Part shown: piece by piece, positions 16,738 through 25,833 of the stretch | Position numbering within the stretch: position 1 is the first letter of the stretch | Layout: every line of letters starts with the position of its first letter | NCBI RefSeq assembly: GCF_900111835.1 | Contig: NZ_FOJP01000023.1 | Span: 1 to 64,000 of the forward strand | DNA length: 64,000 bases | Direction of reading: 5' to 3' | Source: Metapseudomonas otitidis | GTDB lineage: Bacteria; Pseudomonadota; Gammaproteobacteria; Pseudomonadales; Pseudomonadaceae | Made by a program: the position numbers and the translations under genes | The notes under the pieces: generated by a model | Told to the model about the DNA's origin: nothing | The model's database searches: none | Seen by the model: only the letters and a program-made list of their open reading frames with translations

Positions 16738-17733
16738 ATGGACCCGCGCAGCGAAGTCGTGCTTCGACAGGCCGAACTGTTCCAGGGCCCGCTGCTGGCA
16801 GCGGGTCTTCCCGCCGACGACCTGCTCGGCACCCTGCCCCAGGCCCGGGGCTGGAGCTGGCACGCGGGCGAGCACGCCAGCCTGGAAGCCCGCTTCGCCG
16901 GCCGCACCACCTTCGGGGTGCAGGCGCCGGACGAGCCCTTCGAACAAGCCCTGCTGTTCCTGCCCAAGTCCCGCGAACTGACCGATTACCTGCTGGCCGC
17001 CCTGGCCGCCCGCCTGCCCGGCCGTCAGCTGTTCCTGGTGGGCGAGAAGCGCGGCGGCATCGAGCGTGCCGCCAAGCAGCTGGCCGCCTTCGGCACCCCG
17101 CGCAAGCTGGACAGCGCGCGCCATTGCCAGCTGTGGCAGGTGCGCGTCGACCAGGCCCCCGAACGCCCCGACCTGGACAGCCTGGCCCAGCGCTACAGCC
17201 TGGAGTTGCCCGATGGGCCGCTGCAGGTGGTCAGCCTGCCCGGCGTGTTCAGCCACGGTCGCCTGGACCGGGGCACCGCCCTGCTGCTGCCGCACCTCGA
17301 CGACCTGCCCGTCGGCCCGGTGCTGGATTTCGGCTGTGGGGCCGGCGTCATCGGCGCCAGCCTCAAGCGCCGCTACCCGGCCAGCGAACTGCTGCTGCTG
17401 GACGTGGACGCCTTCGCCGTCGCCAGCAGCCGCCTGACCCTGGCCGCCAACGGCCTCGCTGCCGAGGTGATCGCCGGCGACGGTATCCACGCCGCGCCCA
17501 AGGGGCTGGCCGCCATCGTCAGCAACCCGCCCTTCCACCAGGGCGTGCACACCGACTACCAGGCCAGCGAAACCCTGCTGCGGGCCGCCGGCCAACATCT
17601 GCGCGCCGGCGGCGAGCTGCGCCTGGTGGCCAACAGCTTCCTGCGCTATCCGCCCCTCATCGAACAGGCACTCGGCAATTGCCAGACCCTGGCGGAGGGC
17701 GACGGCTTCCGCGTCTACCGTGCCCGCCGCTGA
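16738..17733 (+). CDS. rsmC: 16S rRNA (guanine-1207-N2)-methyltransferase RsmC
   Basis: A 331-residue methyltransferase with the two-domain RsmC layout: a degenerate N-terminal methyltransferase-like domain and an active C-terminal domain with the SAM loop VLDFGCGAG (195-203) and the base-flipping motif NPPF (263-266, in VSNPPFHQG). It methylates N2 of G1207 in 16S rRNA in the small subunit. AGGA seven bases before the ATG sets the start. The stop codon lies in the loop of a 9-bp hairpin that probably ends the transcript. Confidence 0.95.
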   Translation: MDPRSEVVLRQAELFQGPLLAAGLPADDLLGTLPQARGWSWHAGEHASLEARFAGRTTFGVQAPDEPFEQALLFLPKSRELTDYLLAALAARLPGRQLFLVGEKRGGIERAAKQLAAFGTPRKLDSARHCQLWQVRVDQAPERPDLDSLAQRYSLELPDGPLQVVSLPGVFSHGRLDRGTALLLPHLDDLPVGPVLDFGCGAGVIGASLKRRYPASELLLLDVDAFAVASSRLTLAANGLAAEVIAGDGIHAAPKGLAAIVSNPPFHQGVHTDYQASETLLRAAGQHLRAGGELRLVANSFLRYPPLIEQALGNCQTLAEGDGFRVYRARR

Positions 17734-17742
17734 GCGGCGGGC
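17722..17742 (+). terminator. Hairpin around the rsmC stop codon
   Basis: GCCCGCCGC (17722-17730), loop TGA which is the rsmC stop codon, GCGGCGGGC (17734-17742). There is no T run, so termination strength is uncertain. Confidence 0.55.
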
Positions 17743-17820
17743 GTTCCTGCATCTACCCACGACGAGCGGCTCCGGCCGCCGCGCCCATCCGGCATGAGAC
17801 CGGACCCCTGGAGTTCTACC

Positions 17821-19290
17821 TTGACCGACCACACTGCCAACCCGCCGGCCGCCCACGGCCTGCACCGGGCGCTGAAGCCCCGTCACCTGAACATGATCGC
17901 CATCGGCGGCTCCATCGGCACCGGCCTGTTCGTCGCCTCCGGCGCCACCGTCGCCACGGCCGGCCCCGGCGGCGCCCTGCTGGCCTACGCCCTGATCGGC
18001 CTGATGGTCTACTTCCTCATGACCAGCCTGGGGGAGATGGCTGCCTACATGCCGGTTTCCGGCTCGTTCAGCACCTATGGCAGCCGGTTCGTCGACGATG
18101 GCTTCGGTTTCGCCCTGGGTTGGAACTACTGGTACAACTGGGCGGTGACCATCGCCGCCGAACTGGTGGCGGCCCAATTGATCATGAATTTCTGGTTCCC
18201 GGACGTGCCCGGCATCTACTGGAGCGGGCTGTTCCTGGCGCTGATGTTCGCGCTGAACGTGGTCTCGGTTAAGGGCTTCGGCGAGAGCGAGTTCTGGTTC
18301 GCGCTGATCAAGGTGGTGACGGTGGTGATCTTCATCGGCGTCGGCCTGGCCACCATCTTCGGCCTGATGAGCGGCATGCAGTCCCCGGGCTTCAGCAACT
18401 TCACCCAGGGCGAGGCGCCCTTCGTCGGCGGCCTGCAGGCCATGGTCGGTGTGGCGATGATCGCCGGCTTCTCGTTCCAGGGCACCGAGCTGATCGGCAT
18501 CGCCGCCGGCGAATCGGAGAACCCGCGCAAGAACATCCCCATCGCCATCCGCCAGGTGTTCTGGCGAATCCTGATGTTCTACATCCTGGCGATCTTCGTG
18601 ATCGGCATGCTGATCCCCTACACCGAGCCCAGCCTGCTGCAGAACGAGGCCAGCGACATCAGTGTGTCGCCCTTCACCCTGCTGTTCGAGCGGGCCGGCT
18701 TCGCTGCCGCCGCCAGCGTGATGAACGCGGTGATCCTCACGGCCATCCTCTCGGCGGGCAACTCGGGCATGTACGCCTCGACGCGGATGCTCTACACCCT
18801 AGCCCTCCAGGGCAAGGCGCCGAAGCTGTTCGCCCGCCTTTCCGACAGCGGCGTGCCGCGCAACGCGCTGTACGCCACCACCCTGGTGGGCGCGCTGTGC
18901 TTCTTCACCTCCATCGTCGGCGACAGCACCCTCTACACCTGGCTGCTGAACACCTCCGGCATGTGCGGCTTCATCGCCTGGCTGGGCATCGCCATCTCCC
19001 ACTACCGCTTCCGCAAGGGCTACCTGCTGCAGGGCGGCCGCCTGGAAGACCTGCCCTACCGCGCCAAGCTGTTCCCCTTCGGCCCGCTGTTCGCCTTCGC
19101 CCTGTGCCTGGCGATCACCCTCGGGCAGAACTACGAGGCGCTGGTGGGCGAGCAGATCAACTGGGTGGGCCTGGCGGCCACCTACATCAGCCTGCCGCTG
19201 TTCCTGGTGATCTGGCTGGGCTACCGCCTGCGCAAGGGCAGCCGCTTCGTGCGCTACGCCGAGATGGACGTACGCCCCACCCTCGACTGA
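17821..19290 (+). CDS. lysP: Lysine-specific permease
   Basis: A 489-residue amino-acid/polyamine/organocation transporter of the APC family, exactly the length of E. coli LysP. The first helix has the family's substrate-site motif (IAIGGSIGTGLFVASG), and about 12 membrane segments follow; the stretch GENPRKNIPIAI and a polar C-terminus are typical. It imports lysine with protons. I choose the TTG at 17821 because GGAG lies seven bases upstream; an ATG at 17794 would add nine residues but has no ribosome site. A terminator-like hairpin follows at 19297-19321. Confidence 0.93.
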   Translation: MTDHTANPPAAHGLHRALKPRHLNMIAIGGSIGTGLFVASGATVATAGPGGALLAYALIGLMVYFLMTSLGEMAAYMPVSGSFSTYGSRFVDDGFGFALGWNYWYNWAVTIAAELVAAQLIMNFWFPDVPGIYWSGLFLALMFALNVVSVKGFGESEFWFALIKVVTVVIFIGVGLATIFGLMSGMQSPGFSNFTQGEAPFVGGLQAMVGVAMIAGFSFQGTELIGIAAGESENPRKNIPIAIRQVFWRILMFYILAIFVIGMLIPYTEPSLLQNEASDISVSPFTLLFERAGFAAAASVMNAVILTAILSAGNSGMYASTRMLYTLALQGKAPKLFARLSDSGVPRNALYATTLVGALCFFTSIVGDSTLYTWLLNTSGMCGFIAWLGIAISHYRFRKGYLLQGGRLEDLPYRAKLFPFGPLFAFALCLAITLGQNYEALVGEQINWVGLAATYISLPLFLVIWLGYRLRKGSRFVRYAEMDVRPTLD

Positions 19291-19296
19291 CCCGGC

Positions 19297-19321
19297 GGCG
19301 GGCTTGCCCAGCGAGCCCGCC
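19297..19321 (+). terminator. Probable lysP terminator
   Basis: GGCGGGCT (19297-19304), nine-base loop, AGCCCGCC (19314-19321), then TTGTGC. It lies just after the lysP stop codon and before the riboswitch. Confidence 0.65.
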
Positions 19322-19337
19322 TTGTGCAAAATGCGCC

Positions 19338-19540
19338 CCGTCCTAGGGGAGTAGTCTCCCGCGAGCGCCCTGCTCGCCCGGTCCGCGTCAACACACTTGG
19401 TCCACAGACCATGGCGCGGATGACCCCGAGCCTGCACAGACAGGCCAGCGGTTTGACAAGACCTATGACACACACAACCTGACCCGGGGCGGGCAGATTG
19501 CGTGTGTCATGGTGATTAGTCGACCCGCCCCCGTAGGAAC
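19338..19540 (+). ncRNA. yybP-ykoY manganese riboswitch in the leader of the Mn exporter gene
   Basis: The leader holds the element's hallmark TCCTAGGGGAGTAG (19341-19354) followed by TCTCCC, then further GC-rich stems, and it sits before a UPF0016/TMEM165-type gene, a known yybP-ykoY partner. Visible pairings: ATGACACAC (19465-19473) with GTGTGTCAT (19502-19510), which closes a long domain, and GGGGCGGG (19486-19493) with CCCGCCCC (19524-19531), which ends two bases before the ribosome site TAGGA at 19534-19538. These two stems overlap in space and cannot both form easily, so they are candidates for the switching part. Mn2+ binding would be expected to turn the exporter on. Exact aptamer borders are approximate. 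Confidence 0.85.
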
Positions 19541-19544
19541 CCTG

Positions 19545-20129
19545 ATGCTGGAATCCCTGTTCGTCCCCACCCTGATCGTTGCCCTGGCCGAGATCGGCGA
19601 CAAGACGCAATTGCTCGCCCTGCTCCTGGCTGCGCGCTTCCGCAAACCCTGGCCGATCATCTGGGGCATCATCGCCGCCACCCTGGCCAACCACTTCGCG
19701 GCCGGTGCGGTGGGCAGTTGGGTCGCCGGCTTCTTCTCCCCCGCCACCCTGGGCTGGATCCTCGCCGCCTCCTTCGCCGCCGTGGCCCTGTGGACCCTGG
19801 TGCCGGACAAGCTGGACGACGACGAAGCCTCCGGCCTGAAGAAATACGGCCCCTTCCTCACCACGCTGATCGCCTTCTTCCTCGCCGAGATGGGCGACAA
19901 GACCCAGGTCGCCACCGTGATGCTGGCCGCGCAGTACCCGCACTTCGTGCTGGTGGTCGCCGGTACCACCCTGGGCATGCTGATCGCCAACGTCCCCGTG
20001 GTCCTGGCGGGCAACTTCGCCGCTGATCGCCTGCCCCTGGCCCTGATCCGCCGCCTCGCTGCCGTCGCTTTCGGCGTCCTCGCCGTCTACGCCGCGTGGC
20101 AGGCCTGGATGCTGACCACCGCGAGCTGA
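19545..20129 (+). CDS. TMEM165/GDT1 (UPF0016)-family manganese exporter
   Basis: A 194-residue inner-membrane protein with six to seven helices and the two signature E-x-G-D-K-T motifs of the family (EIGDKT at 16-21 and EMGDKT at 115-120), which form the cation site. Bacterial members such as Vibrio MneA export Mn2+. Start at ATG 19545 with AGGA six bases upstream; an in-frame ATG at 19509 lies inside the riboswitch and is rejected. The Mn-sensing leader supports the function strongly. The transcript likely ends at the 20139-20172 hairpin. Confidence 0.92.
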   Translation: MLESLFVPTLIVALAEIGDKTQLLALLLAARFRKPWPIIWGIIAATLANHFAAGAVGSWVAGFFSPATLGWILAASFAAVALWTLVPDKLDDDEASGLKKYGPFLTTLIAFFLAEMGDKTQVATVMLAAQYPHFVLVVAGTTLGMLIANVPVVLAGNFAADRLPLALIRRLAAVAFGVLAVYAAWQAWMLTTAS

Positions 20130-20138
20130 TTCGCCACT

Positions 20139-20172
20139 TGGCTGACGCCGGAACGCCGGCGTTTCAGCCAAT
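20139..20172 (+). terminator. Hairpin after the Mn exporter gene
   Basis: TTGGCTGA (20139-20146) and TCAGCCAA (20165-20172) with an inner stem CGCCGG/CCGGCG (20147-20152, 20157-20162) and loop AACG; one two-base bulge. No T run follows. Confidence 0.6.
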
Positions 20173-20234
20173 GGCAGGCGGCTGGCAACTGGTAGATTCC
20201 CGCCGATCTGCAGAACCGGCGAAGGAGACAGCGG

Positions 20235-20678
20235 ATGTCGACCGAAGACCTGAAACGCGTCGTGCGCCAGCACATCGACCTCACCTGGAACAAGGGCCGT
20301 CTGGCACTGGCCGAGCAGTTGCAAAGCAAGGACTTCCTCTACAAGAGCTCCTTCCTCGGGCAGACGCTGGACAGCGCCGGCTACGCCGGGATGGTGCAGG
20401 AGATCCGCGAGGCCATGCCCGACCTGGAAGTGGTGGTGGAGGAATGCATCGCCGAAGGCCACAAGGTGTTCACCTGGAGCACCCTGATCGGCAGCATCCA
20501 GAAGCCCGCCCTGGGCTACCCGCCCAGCGACCGGGTGCTGAGCATCTCGGCCATGGCGTTCTGGACCCTCAACAGCCTGGGGGAGGTGCAGGAGCTGTGC
20601 ACGATGTTCGACATGGAAAGCTTCCGCGCCCAGCTGGGGTTGGCCAGCCGCGCGTACGCGGAAAAAGCGCTGCCCTGA
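20235..20678 (+). CDS. SnoaL-like / NTF2-fold ester-cyclase-family protein
   Basis: A 147-residue protein with the SnoaL-like small alpha+beta barrel pattern (HIDLTWNKGRLALAEQL, FLYKSS, MVQEIREAMPDLEVVVEECIAEGHKVFTWSTL). Members range from polyketide cyclases to binding proteins, and the substrate is unknown here. A strong ribosome site AAGGAG lies before ATG 20235. It is a single gene; a perfect 12-bp inverted repeat at 20689-20713 separates it from the convergent peptidase gene. Confidence 0.8.
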   Translation: MSTEDLKRVVRQHIDLTWNKGRLALAEQLQSKDFLYKSSFLGQTLDSAGYAGMVQEIREAMPDLEVVVEECIAEGHKVFTWSTLIGSIQKPALGYPPSDRVLSISAMAFWTLNSLGEVQELCTMFDMESFRAQLGLASRAYAEKALP

Positions 20679-20688
20679 GGCAATGGGA

Positions 20689-20713
20689 ACCGCCGGCTCG
20701 ACGAGCCGGCGGT
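20689..20713. terminator. Hairpin between convergent genes
   Basis: ACCGCCGGCTCG (20689-20700), A, CGAGCCGGCGGT (20702-20713): a perfect inverted repeat lying between the stop codons of the SnoaL-like (+) and M48 peptidase (-) genes. No T run. Confidence 0.6.
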
Positions 20714-20726
20714 ATCGATGGAGCGG

Positions 20727-21542
20727 TCAGCCGCCCTTGGCCTGCTTGTAGAAGGGCATGACCTTCGGAATCGCCGCCTGCAGGGAAGCGATCCGCGAGC
20801 TGGACGAGGGGTGGGTGCTCATGAACTCCGGCGGAGCCCCTTCGCTGGCCTTGCTCATCTTCTGCCACAGGCTGATGGTCGCGTTGGGGTTGTAGCCGGC
20901 GCGGGCAGACAGCTCGAGGCCGATCAGGTCGGCCTCGTTCTCGTTGGCGCGGCTGTTGGGCAGCGTCATCAGGTATTTCACGCCGACGTTGGCCAGTTGC
21001 AGGTTTTCGTTGCTCACCCCCAGCAGCGAACCCAGCTGGGTCCCCATCTGTAAGGGATAGGCCTTGGACATGGCTTCACGACCGTGCTCGCGTAGGGCGT
21101 GGGCGATCTCGTGGCCCATCACCGCTGCCAGCTCGTCGTCGGTGAGTTTGAGCTGATCGATCAGCCCGCTGTAGACGATGATCTTGCCGCCCGGGCCGCA
21201 GTTGGCGTTCAGCTCGTCGCTGTCGATCACGTTGGCGTCCCAGGCCCATTGGGCCGCGTCGGGACGGAACACGGACACCTGTCCGATCAGCCGCTTGGCA
21301 ATGGCCGAGACGCGCTTGGCGTTGGCGCTGCTCTTGTCCAGCACGCCGGCCTGGGAGGCCTCGTTCAGGGTCTCCTGATAGGACTGGGCGTACATCTGGT
21401 TCACCTGCTGCTCGGACAGCATGCTGAACATGTACTGCTTGCGCTCGACACCGACGGCGCCGCCGCTGGTGGTATTCACGGCCTGGCATCCTGCCAGAAG
21501 GACGGACAGCGCGAGGCTGCCGAGGAAAAGGGGCTTGGCCAC
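20727..21542 (-). CDS. M48-family metalloprotease, outer-membrane lipoprotein
   Basis: A 271-residue zinc peptidase of the LoiP/BepA-like M48 group. A lipoprotein signal peptide ends at LLAGC (C19), so it is anchored in a membrane facing the periplasm. The zinc site is HEIAH (144-148), with E203 in NEADLIG as the third ligand. It probably degrades misfolded or misassembled envelope proteins. The start is GTG at 21540-21542 with GGAG eight bases upstream; this gives a normal lipoprotein leader (MAKPLFLGSLALSVLLAGC). It is divergent from the chemoreceptor gene. Confidence 0.9.
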   Translation of the reverse strand: MAKPLFLGSLALSVLLAGCQAVNTTSGGAVGVERKQYMFSMLSEQQVNQMYAQSYQETLNEASQAGVLDKSSANAKRVSAIAKRLIGQVSVFRPDAAQWAWDANVIDSDELNANCGPGGKIIVYSGLIDQLKLTDDELAAVMGHEIAHALREHGREAMSKAYPLQMGTQLGSLLGVSNENLQLANVGVKYLMTLPNSRANENEADLIGLELSARAGYNPNATISLWQKMSKASEGAPPEFMSTHPSSSSRIASLQAAIPKVMPFYKQAKGG

Positions 21543-21718
21543 TTGTCATTCTCCTGCTTGAACTGCGCGGTACTGTAAGGACCGGACCGATACCAGGCAA
21601 CCAGGAAGCGGACTAGTGGCCAGGTGACTATCTTTTGTTGTGACAACGGGCTCATGCTCCCGCCCGGTCCGGCCGATAAACCCAGCGCTGGCTGAATAAA
21701 GACGCGAACGGAGTTCCC

Positions 21719-23848
21719 ATGAAATTCAGATCGATCCAGTTTTCGGTAGCCACCCTGGCCGGTGCCAGCGTGCTCGCCGTGGTAGTCGCCCTGGTGCTCT
21801 ACGCCCTCTTCGCCGGCGCCCGGACCCAGGAGCTGGTGCAGTCCCGGACCGAAACCCTGCTGGAGCAGGCCATCGCCGACCGCCTGCAGTCGCTGGCCGC
21901 CGCCCAGGTCTCGGACATCCAGCGCGAGCTGGCCGCGCCCATGAGCATCGCCGCCACCGTCGCCCAGACCAACGCCCTGCTGGGGCAGACCGCCGAGGAC
22001 GGCAGCCCGGCGCTCAGTGCCTCCCGCAAGGAGCTGCTCAACCTGCTGCGCCACCTGCTGTCGAACAATCCCAAGCTGATCGACCTCTATGTCGGCTGGC
22101 AACCCAACGCCTTCGGCAACGACGCCGACAACATCGGCACCCCCGGCCACGACGAGGCCGGCCGCTTCATGCCCTGGTTCTACCGCGACGGCAACGCCCT
22201 CAAGGTCGAACCGCTGGGCGCCACCCTGGAAAGCGAGAAGCTCCTGCCCACCGGCGTGCGCGAGGGCCAGTACTACCTGTGCCCGCGCGAAACCCTCAAG
22301 CCCTGCGTGGTGGACCCGGCCCCCTACGAGTTCGCCGGCAAGATGGTGATGCTCTCCAGCTTCAACGCGCCGATCCTGGTCAACGGCCAGTTCAAGGGCG
22401 CAGTGGGTGCGGACCTGTCCCTGGACTTCATCCAGCAACTGCTGGTCGAGGCCAACAAGAAGCTCTACAACGGTGCCGGCGAGCTGGCCCTGCTGGCCAA
22501 CAACAAGCGCCTGGTGGCCTACACCGCCAACGCCGCCAAGCTGGGCGAGCCGGCCGACCAGGTGCTGGGCAGCGTGATCGCCGACAACCTGCGCAACCTC
22601 AGCGGTGACCAGCCGGCCTACGAGATCGACCGCGAGAACGGCCGCATCTTCCTGCTGGTGCCGTTCAAGGTCGCCGGCACCGATTCGCGCTGGATGCTCA
22701 GCCTCAACCTGCCGCTGGAAACGGTGATGGCCGACCTGCAAAAGCTCGAAGGCGACCTCACTGCCCAGCGCGACAGCGACATCCTCGGCATGAGCCTGGT
22801 GGGCCTGCTGATCGCCGCCCTGGGCCTGGTGATCATCTGGTTCGTCGGCTACGGCATCGCCAGCCCGCTGCGGCAGATGGTGGCCATGCTCGACGACATC
22901 GCCAAGGGCGAGGGCGACCTCACCCGCCGCCTGCATTCCGACCGCGCCGACGAACTGGGTGCCATCGCCAACGGCTTCAACACCTTCCTCGCCAAGCTGC
23001 AGGCGATGATCAGCCAGGTGGTGACCTCGGTGCAGAAGGTCAGCGACTCCTCCGAGCACACCGCCGACATCGCCATCCGCACCAACCAGGGCGTGCAGAA
23101 GCAGCTGGCCGAGATCGAACTGGTGGCCACCGCCGTCCACGAGATGACCGCCACCGCCCAGGACGTGGCGCGCAACGCCACCCTGGCCGCCGAGGCGGCC
23201 AACAACGCCGACCAGGCCGCCAACGACGGCAAGCGCATCGTCCAGAGCACCACCGGCGCCATCAGCGCCCTGGCCGAGGAGATCGCCCGCGCCGTGGGCG
23301 TGGTGCAGAACCTGGCCAAGGACAGCGAGAACATCAACGCCATCCTGGTGGCCATCCGCGGCATCGCCGAGCAGACCAACCTGCTGGCCCTCAACGCCGC
23401 CATCGAGGCCGCCCGTGCCGGCGAGCAGGGCCGCGGCTTCGCCGTGGTGGCCGACGAGGTGCGCAACCTGGCGCAGAAGACCCAGCAGGCCACCGAGGAA
23501 ATTCAGACCATGATCCAGCAGCTCCAGCAGGGGACGCGCGACGTGGTGCGGGTCATGCAGGACAGCCAGACCAAGACCGACACCAGCGTGCAGTCCGCCA
23601 GCGAGGCGGCCCAGGCGCTGGAGTCCATCACCCAGGCGGTGTCGGTGATCAACGACATGAACACCCAGATCGCCAGCGCCGCCGAGGAGCAGAGCGCCGT
23701 GGCCGAGGACATCAACCGCAACGTCACCAACATCGGCCAGGTGGCCAACGAGGTGGCCGGCGGCGCCGACGAAGCCTCCGCCGCCAGCGCCGAGCTGACC
23801 AAGCTGGCCGAGCAGCAGCGCCGGCTGATCAACCAGTTCAAGGTCTGA
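21719..23848 (+). CDS. Methyl-accepting chemotaxis protein with dCache sensor
   Basis: A 709-residue chemoreceptor: first membrane helix at about 9-32, a periplasmic dCache-type domain at 36-350, second helix at 355-380, HAMP at 380-433, and a signalling domain whose conserved hairpin tip ([30 protein letters not shown] region) spans about 551-580. The sensor contains two cysteines (C188, C196) that may form a disulfide. By position it is the counterpart of PA4633, which I recall as PctD, reported to sense choline/acetylcholine; whether the ligand is the same cannot be judged here. It works through CheA/CheW, which are encoded elsewhere. A strong hairpin at 23857-23885 follows. Confidence 0.92.
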   Translation: MKFRSIQFSVATLAGASVLAVVVALVLYALFAGARTQELVQSRTETLLEQAIADRLQSLAAAQVSDIQRELAAPMSIAATVAQTNALLGQTAEDGSPALSASRKELLNLLRHLLSNNPKLIDLYVGWQPNAFGNDADNIGTPGHDEAGRFMPWFYRDGNALKVEPLGATLESEKLLPTGVREGQYYLCPRETLKPCVVDPAPYEFAGKMVMLSSFNAPILVNGQFKGAVGADLSLDFIQQLLVEANKKLYNGAGELALLANNKRLVAYTANAAKLGEPADQVLGSVIADNLRNLSGDQPAYEIDRENGRIFLLVPFKVAGTDSRWMLSLNLPLETVMADLQKLEGDLTAQRDSDILGMSLVGLLIAALGLVIIWFVGYGIASPLRQMVAMLDDIAKGEGDLTRRLHSDRADELGAIANGFNTFLAKLQAMISQVVTSVQKVSDSSEHTADIAIRTNQGVQKQLAEIELVATAVHEMTATAQDVARNATLAAEAANNADQAANDGKRIVQSTTGAISALAEEIARAVGVVQNLAKDSENINAILVAIRGIAEQTNLLALNAAIEAARAGEQGRGFAVVADEVRNLAQKTQQATEEIQTMIQQLQQGTRDVVRVMQDSQTKTDTSVQSASEAAQALESITQAVSVINDMNTQIASAAEEQSAVAEDINRNVTNIGQVANEVAGGADEASAASAELTKLAEQQRRLINQFKV

Positions 23849-23856
23849 CCCACGTC

Positions 23857-23885
23857 ACCTCCCCGGCCCACAGGGCCGGGGAGGT
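23857..23885 (+). terminator. Hairpin after the chemoreceptor gene
   Basis: ACCTCCCCGGCCC (23857-23869), ACA, GGGCCGGGGAGGT (23873-23885): 13 complementary pairs. No T run follows, but no gene reads through. Confidence 0.7.
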
Positions 23886-24026
23886 CTCCGGAAGATGAAC
23901 GGCCCGGCACTTCGTCGGAAACGCCCCGTCCCCGCCCCGCCCCTCCGTTAGACTCGCCGCCGTTTTCGTGGCCCGCCCCGGGCCCGCTGGTCGTAGTCGC
24001 AGGCTGTGCCTGCCGCGGAGTTGATG

Positions 24027-24311
24027 ATGTCCCTGCAGGCACTCTGGTCCCTCTACCAGGCCCACCCGCACCAGGCGGTCAACGGCCTGGCCCTGTTCTT
24101 CGCCGTCATCGGCAGCTGGCTGCTCATGGCCACCCGGCTGCGCGAGCAACGCGCCTCGGCCCGCCTGGTGGTGGAGAGCGATCTGGAAGAACTGGAGCAG
24201 GACGCCCCGGTCGACGAACGCAGCCAGAAGATCAACCGCTTCTTCTACGCCTTCGGCAGCTTCACCCTGGCCGTGGCCCTCGGCGTGTCCTGGGCCAGCA
24301 CCCAGCTCTGA
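24027..24311 (+). CDS. Small membrane protein, function unknown
   Basis: I do not recognise a named family. The 94-residue product has one hydrophobic helix near residues 18-35 (GLALFFAVIGSWLLMATRL), a charged, acidic middle (VVESDLEELEQDAPVDERSQKI) and a second helix near 73-90 (FFYAFGSFTLAVALGVSW), so it is probably a two-helix inner-membrane protein with a short cytoplasmic or periplasmic loop. ATG 24027 is preferred over ATG 24024 because GGAG is six bases before it. It sits in the same place as a small conserved gene after the PA4633 counterpart and is ended by the terminator at 24335-24362. Confidence 0.75.
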   Translation: MSLQALWSLYQAHPHQAVNGLALFFAVIGSWLLMATRLREQRASARLVVESDLEELEQDAPVDERSQKINRFFYAFGSFTLAVALGVSWASTQL

Positions 24312-24334
24312 CCGCGTAGCCCGCTGCAGAATGA

Positions 24335-24362
24335 AAAACGGCGACCCGAGGGTCGCCGTTTT
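24335..24362. terminator. Bidirectional terminator
   Basis: AAAACGGCGACCC (24335-24347), GA, GGGTCGCCGTTTT (24350-24362). A and T edges allow it to end both the small membrane protein gene (+) and the acyltransferase gene (-). Confidence 0.9.
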
Positions 24363-24380
24363 GCTGTGGCCTGTTCGCCC

Positions 24381-25544
24381 TCAGAGCGGCAGGCCCGCCT
24401 GGGTGCGGTACTGGTTGCGCACCGGGTTGGCGTACTGCAGCACCAGCCACGGGCGATGCGCCTCGGGGCAGGCGTTCAGGCGGCGCTGCCACTCGGCCCG
24501 CGCACGGGCAATCTCCTCGGCCCCGAACAGGCTTTCCAGCGCCGGCACGGCCAGTGCCTCGTCACGCCCCTCCCACATCGCGTAGGCCAGGTAGTGCACC
24601 GGGAAAAGGCGGTAGCCGGTGAGGATGCGCCGGTCCATCTCCGCCGCCAGCTGCTTGGCATCCACCGCCTCGTCGACGATCTCGCCACCGAAGGCCACGT
24701 GCACCCGGCCCTTGTAGCCGGTGATGCCGAGGGCGATGCTCGCGTCATCCTCGCCCGGCGCCTTCTCGTAGCCGCCGGTGGTGGCGCGGATGTACAGCTC
24801 GCGGGCCTTGGCCTGGTCGCAGGGGTCGTATTCGTAGCTGATGGACACCGGGACGATGTGCAGGTCGCGGACCACGTCGGCGAACGCCTCGTCCTTGCGG
24901 CTCATGTGGAACATCTTGAGGATCGCCGAATCGGTGCGGTCATCCCCGTCCTTGGCGCGGCCCTCCGCCTGGGCGATCCAGATCGACTGGCCGTCCTCGC
25001 GGATCGAATGGTTGATGTAGGCGGACAGCAACTGGTAGGCCGCCAGCTTCTCGCGGCGCCCGGCCAGGTTGCGGTGCACGATGAAGCTCTTGTTCAGGCG
25101 CATCAGGTCGCTGACGAAGGGCTTCTGCAGCAGGTTGTCGCCGATGGCGATGCGCGGCGTGGGGATGCCGGCGTGGTAGACCGCGTAGTTGACGAAGGCC
25201 GGGTCCATCACGATGTCGCGGTGGTTGGCGACGAACAGGTAGGCCCCGCCGGGCTTGAGCCGGTCCACCCCGGAGTAGGTGACGCCGTCGGTGGCACGCT
25301 CGATGGTGGTGTCCACGTAGGGCTCGATCTTGTCCTGCAGCGCATGCACGGACTCGATGCCCTGGAACTCACGGCGCAGCCGATGGGCTATAACAGGCCT
25401 CAGCAGCCAGCCCAGCGGACCCGCCAGCCGGGGGAAGCGGTAGCGGGTGAGCGTCCCGATGAAGGCCGGGTCGGCGAACAGGCGTGCCAGAACCGCGGGC
25501 ACCTCGGCGTCGTCATAGGGTCGGATGGCTTCGAATTCGCCCAT
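24381..25544 (-). CDS. Glycerol-3-phosphate/lysophosphatidate acyltransferase-like protein
   Basis: A 387-residue protein of the PlsB/PlsC acyltransferase superfamily. Acyltransferase block I is FVANHRDIVMDPAF (H108) and block III reads AEGRAKDG, corresponding to the EG-R motif. Unusually, the acid after H108 is six residues away (D114) instead of five, with another Asp at +2 (D110), so the classical H-x4-D spacing is not met. No membrane helices are obvious. The likely reaction is transfer of an acyl chain in phospholipid metabolism, but this is uncertain. The start (ATG 25542-25544, MGEFEAIRPY) is chosen over an upstream in-frame start by the AAGAGAA ribosome-like site. Confidence 0.75.
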   Translation of the reverse strand: MGEFEAIRPYDDAEVPAVLARLFADPAFIGTLTRYRFPRLAGPLGWLLRPVIAHRLRREFQGIESVHALQDKIEPYVDTTIERATDGVTYSGVDRLKPGGAYLFVANHRDIVMDPAFVNYAVYHAGIPTPRIAIGDNLLQKPFVSDLMRLNKSFIVHRNLAGRREKLAAYQLLSAYINHSIREDGQSIWIAQAEGRAKDGDDRTDSAILKMFHMSRKDEAFADVVRDLHIVPVSISYEYDPCDQAKARELYIRATTGGYEKAPGEDDASIALGITGYKGRVHVAFGGEIVDEAVDAKQLAAEMDRRILTGYRLFPVHYLAYAMWEGRDEALAVPALESLFGAEEIARARAEWQRRLNACPEAHRPWLVLQYANPVRNQYRTQAGLPL

Positions 25545-25650
25545 CGTGTTCTCTTGTTCTGCTGCGGCTGTGGATAAGGATGTGCCCCGCAATCCGGGGC
25601 CAGAAGTAGACCGGCGATTATACCTTCAAGTCACAGGGGAATATGGCGAC

Positions 25651-25833
25651 ATGCTGGAGACACAAGCGTACGACTGCCCATATTGCGGCGAAGCGGTGGA
25701 CACCCTGCTCGACCTGTCCGGCGGCGACCAGCAGTACATCGAGGACTGTCCAGTGTGCTGCCGGCCCATCGTCTTCGACCTGCGCACCGACGGGCTCGAC
25801 TGGAGCCTGGACGTACGCCGGGAGGACGAGTGA
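25651..25833 (+). CDS. CPXCG-motif small zinc-ribbon-like protein
   Basis: A 60-residue cysteine-rich protein with CPYCG (residues 9-13) and CPVCC (33-37), the two knuckles of a small zinc-binding fold; proteins of this type are known as CPXCG-motif proteins and lack a defined role. The start ATG 25651 is set by the conserved beginning (MLETQAYDCPYCG); AGGGGA lies upstream at an unusually long distance, so translation may be weak. The stop overlaps the start of the next gene by one base (TGATG), so the two are co-translated. Confidence 0.8.
   Translation: MLETQAYDCPYCGEAVDTLLDLSGGDQQYIEDCPVCCRPIVFDLRTDGLDWSLDVRREDE

Noticed and set aside
15688-18177. 829-codon open frame on the minus strand across hprA, rsmC and the lysP start
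   Set aside because: Antisense to three well-supported genes; the composition is that of a shadow frame.
19509-19544. Upstream ATG of the Mn exporter gene
   Set aside because: It lies inside the riboswitch stem GTGTGTCAT and has no ribosome site; the family starts at MLESLF.
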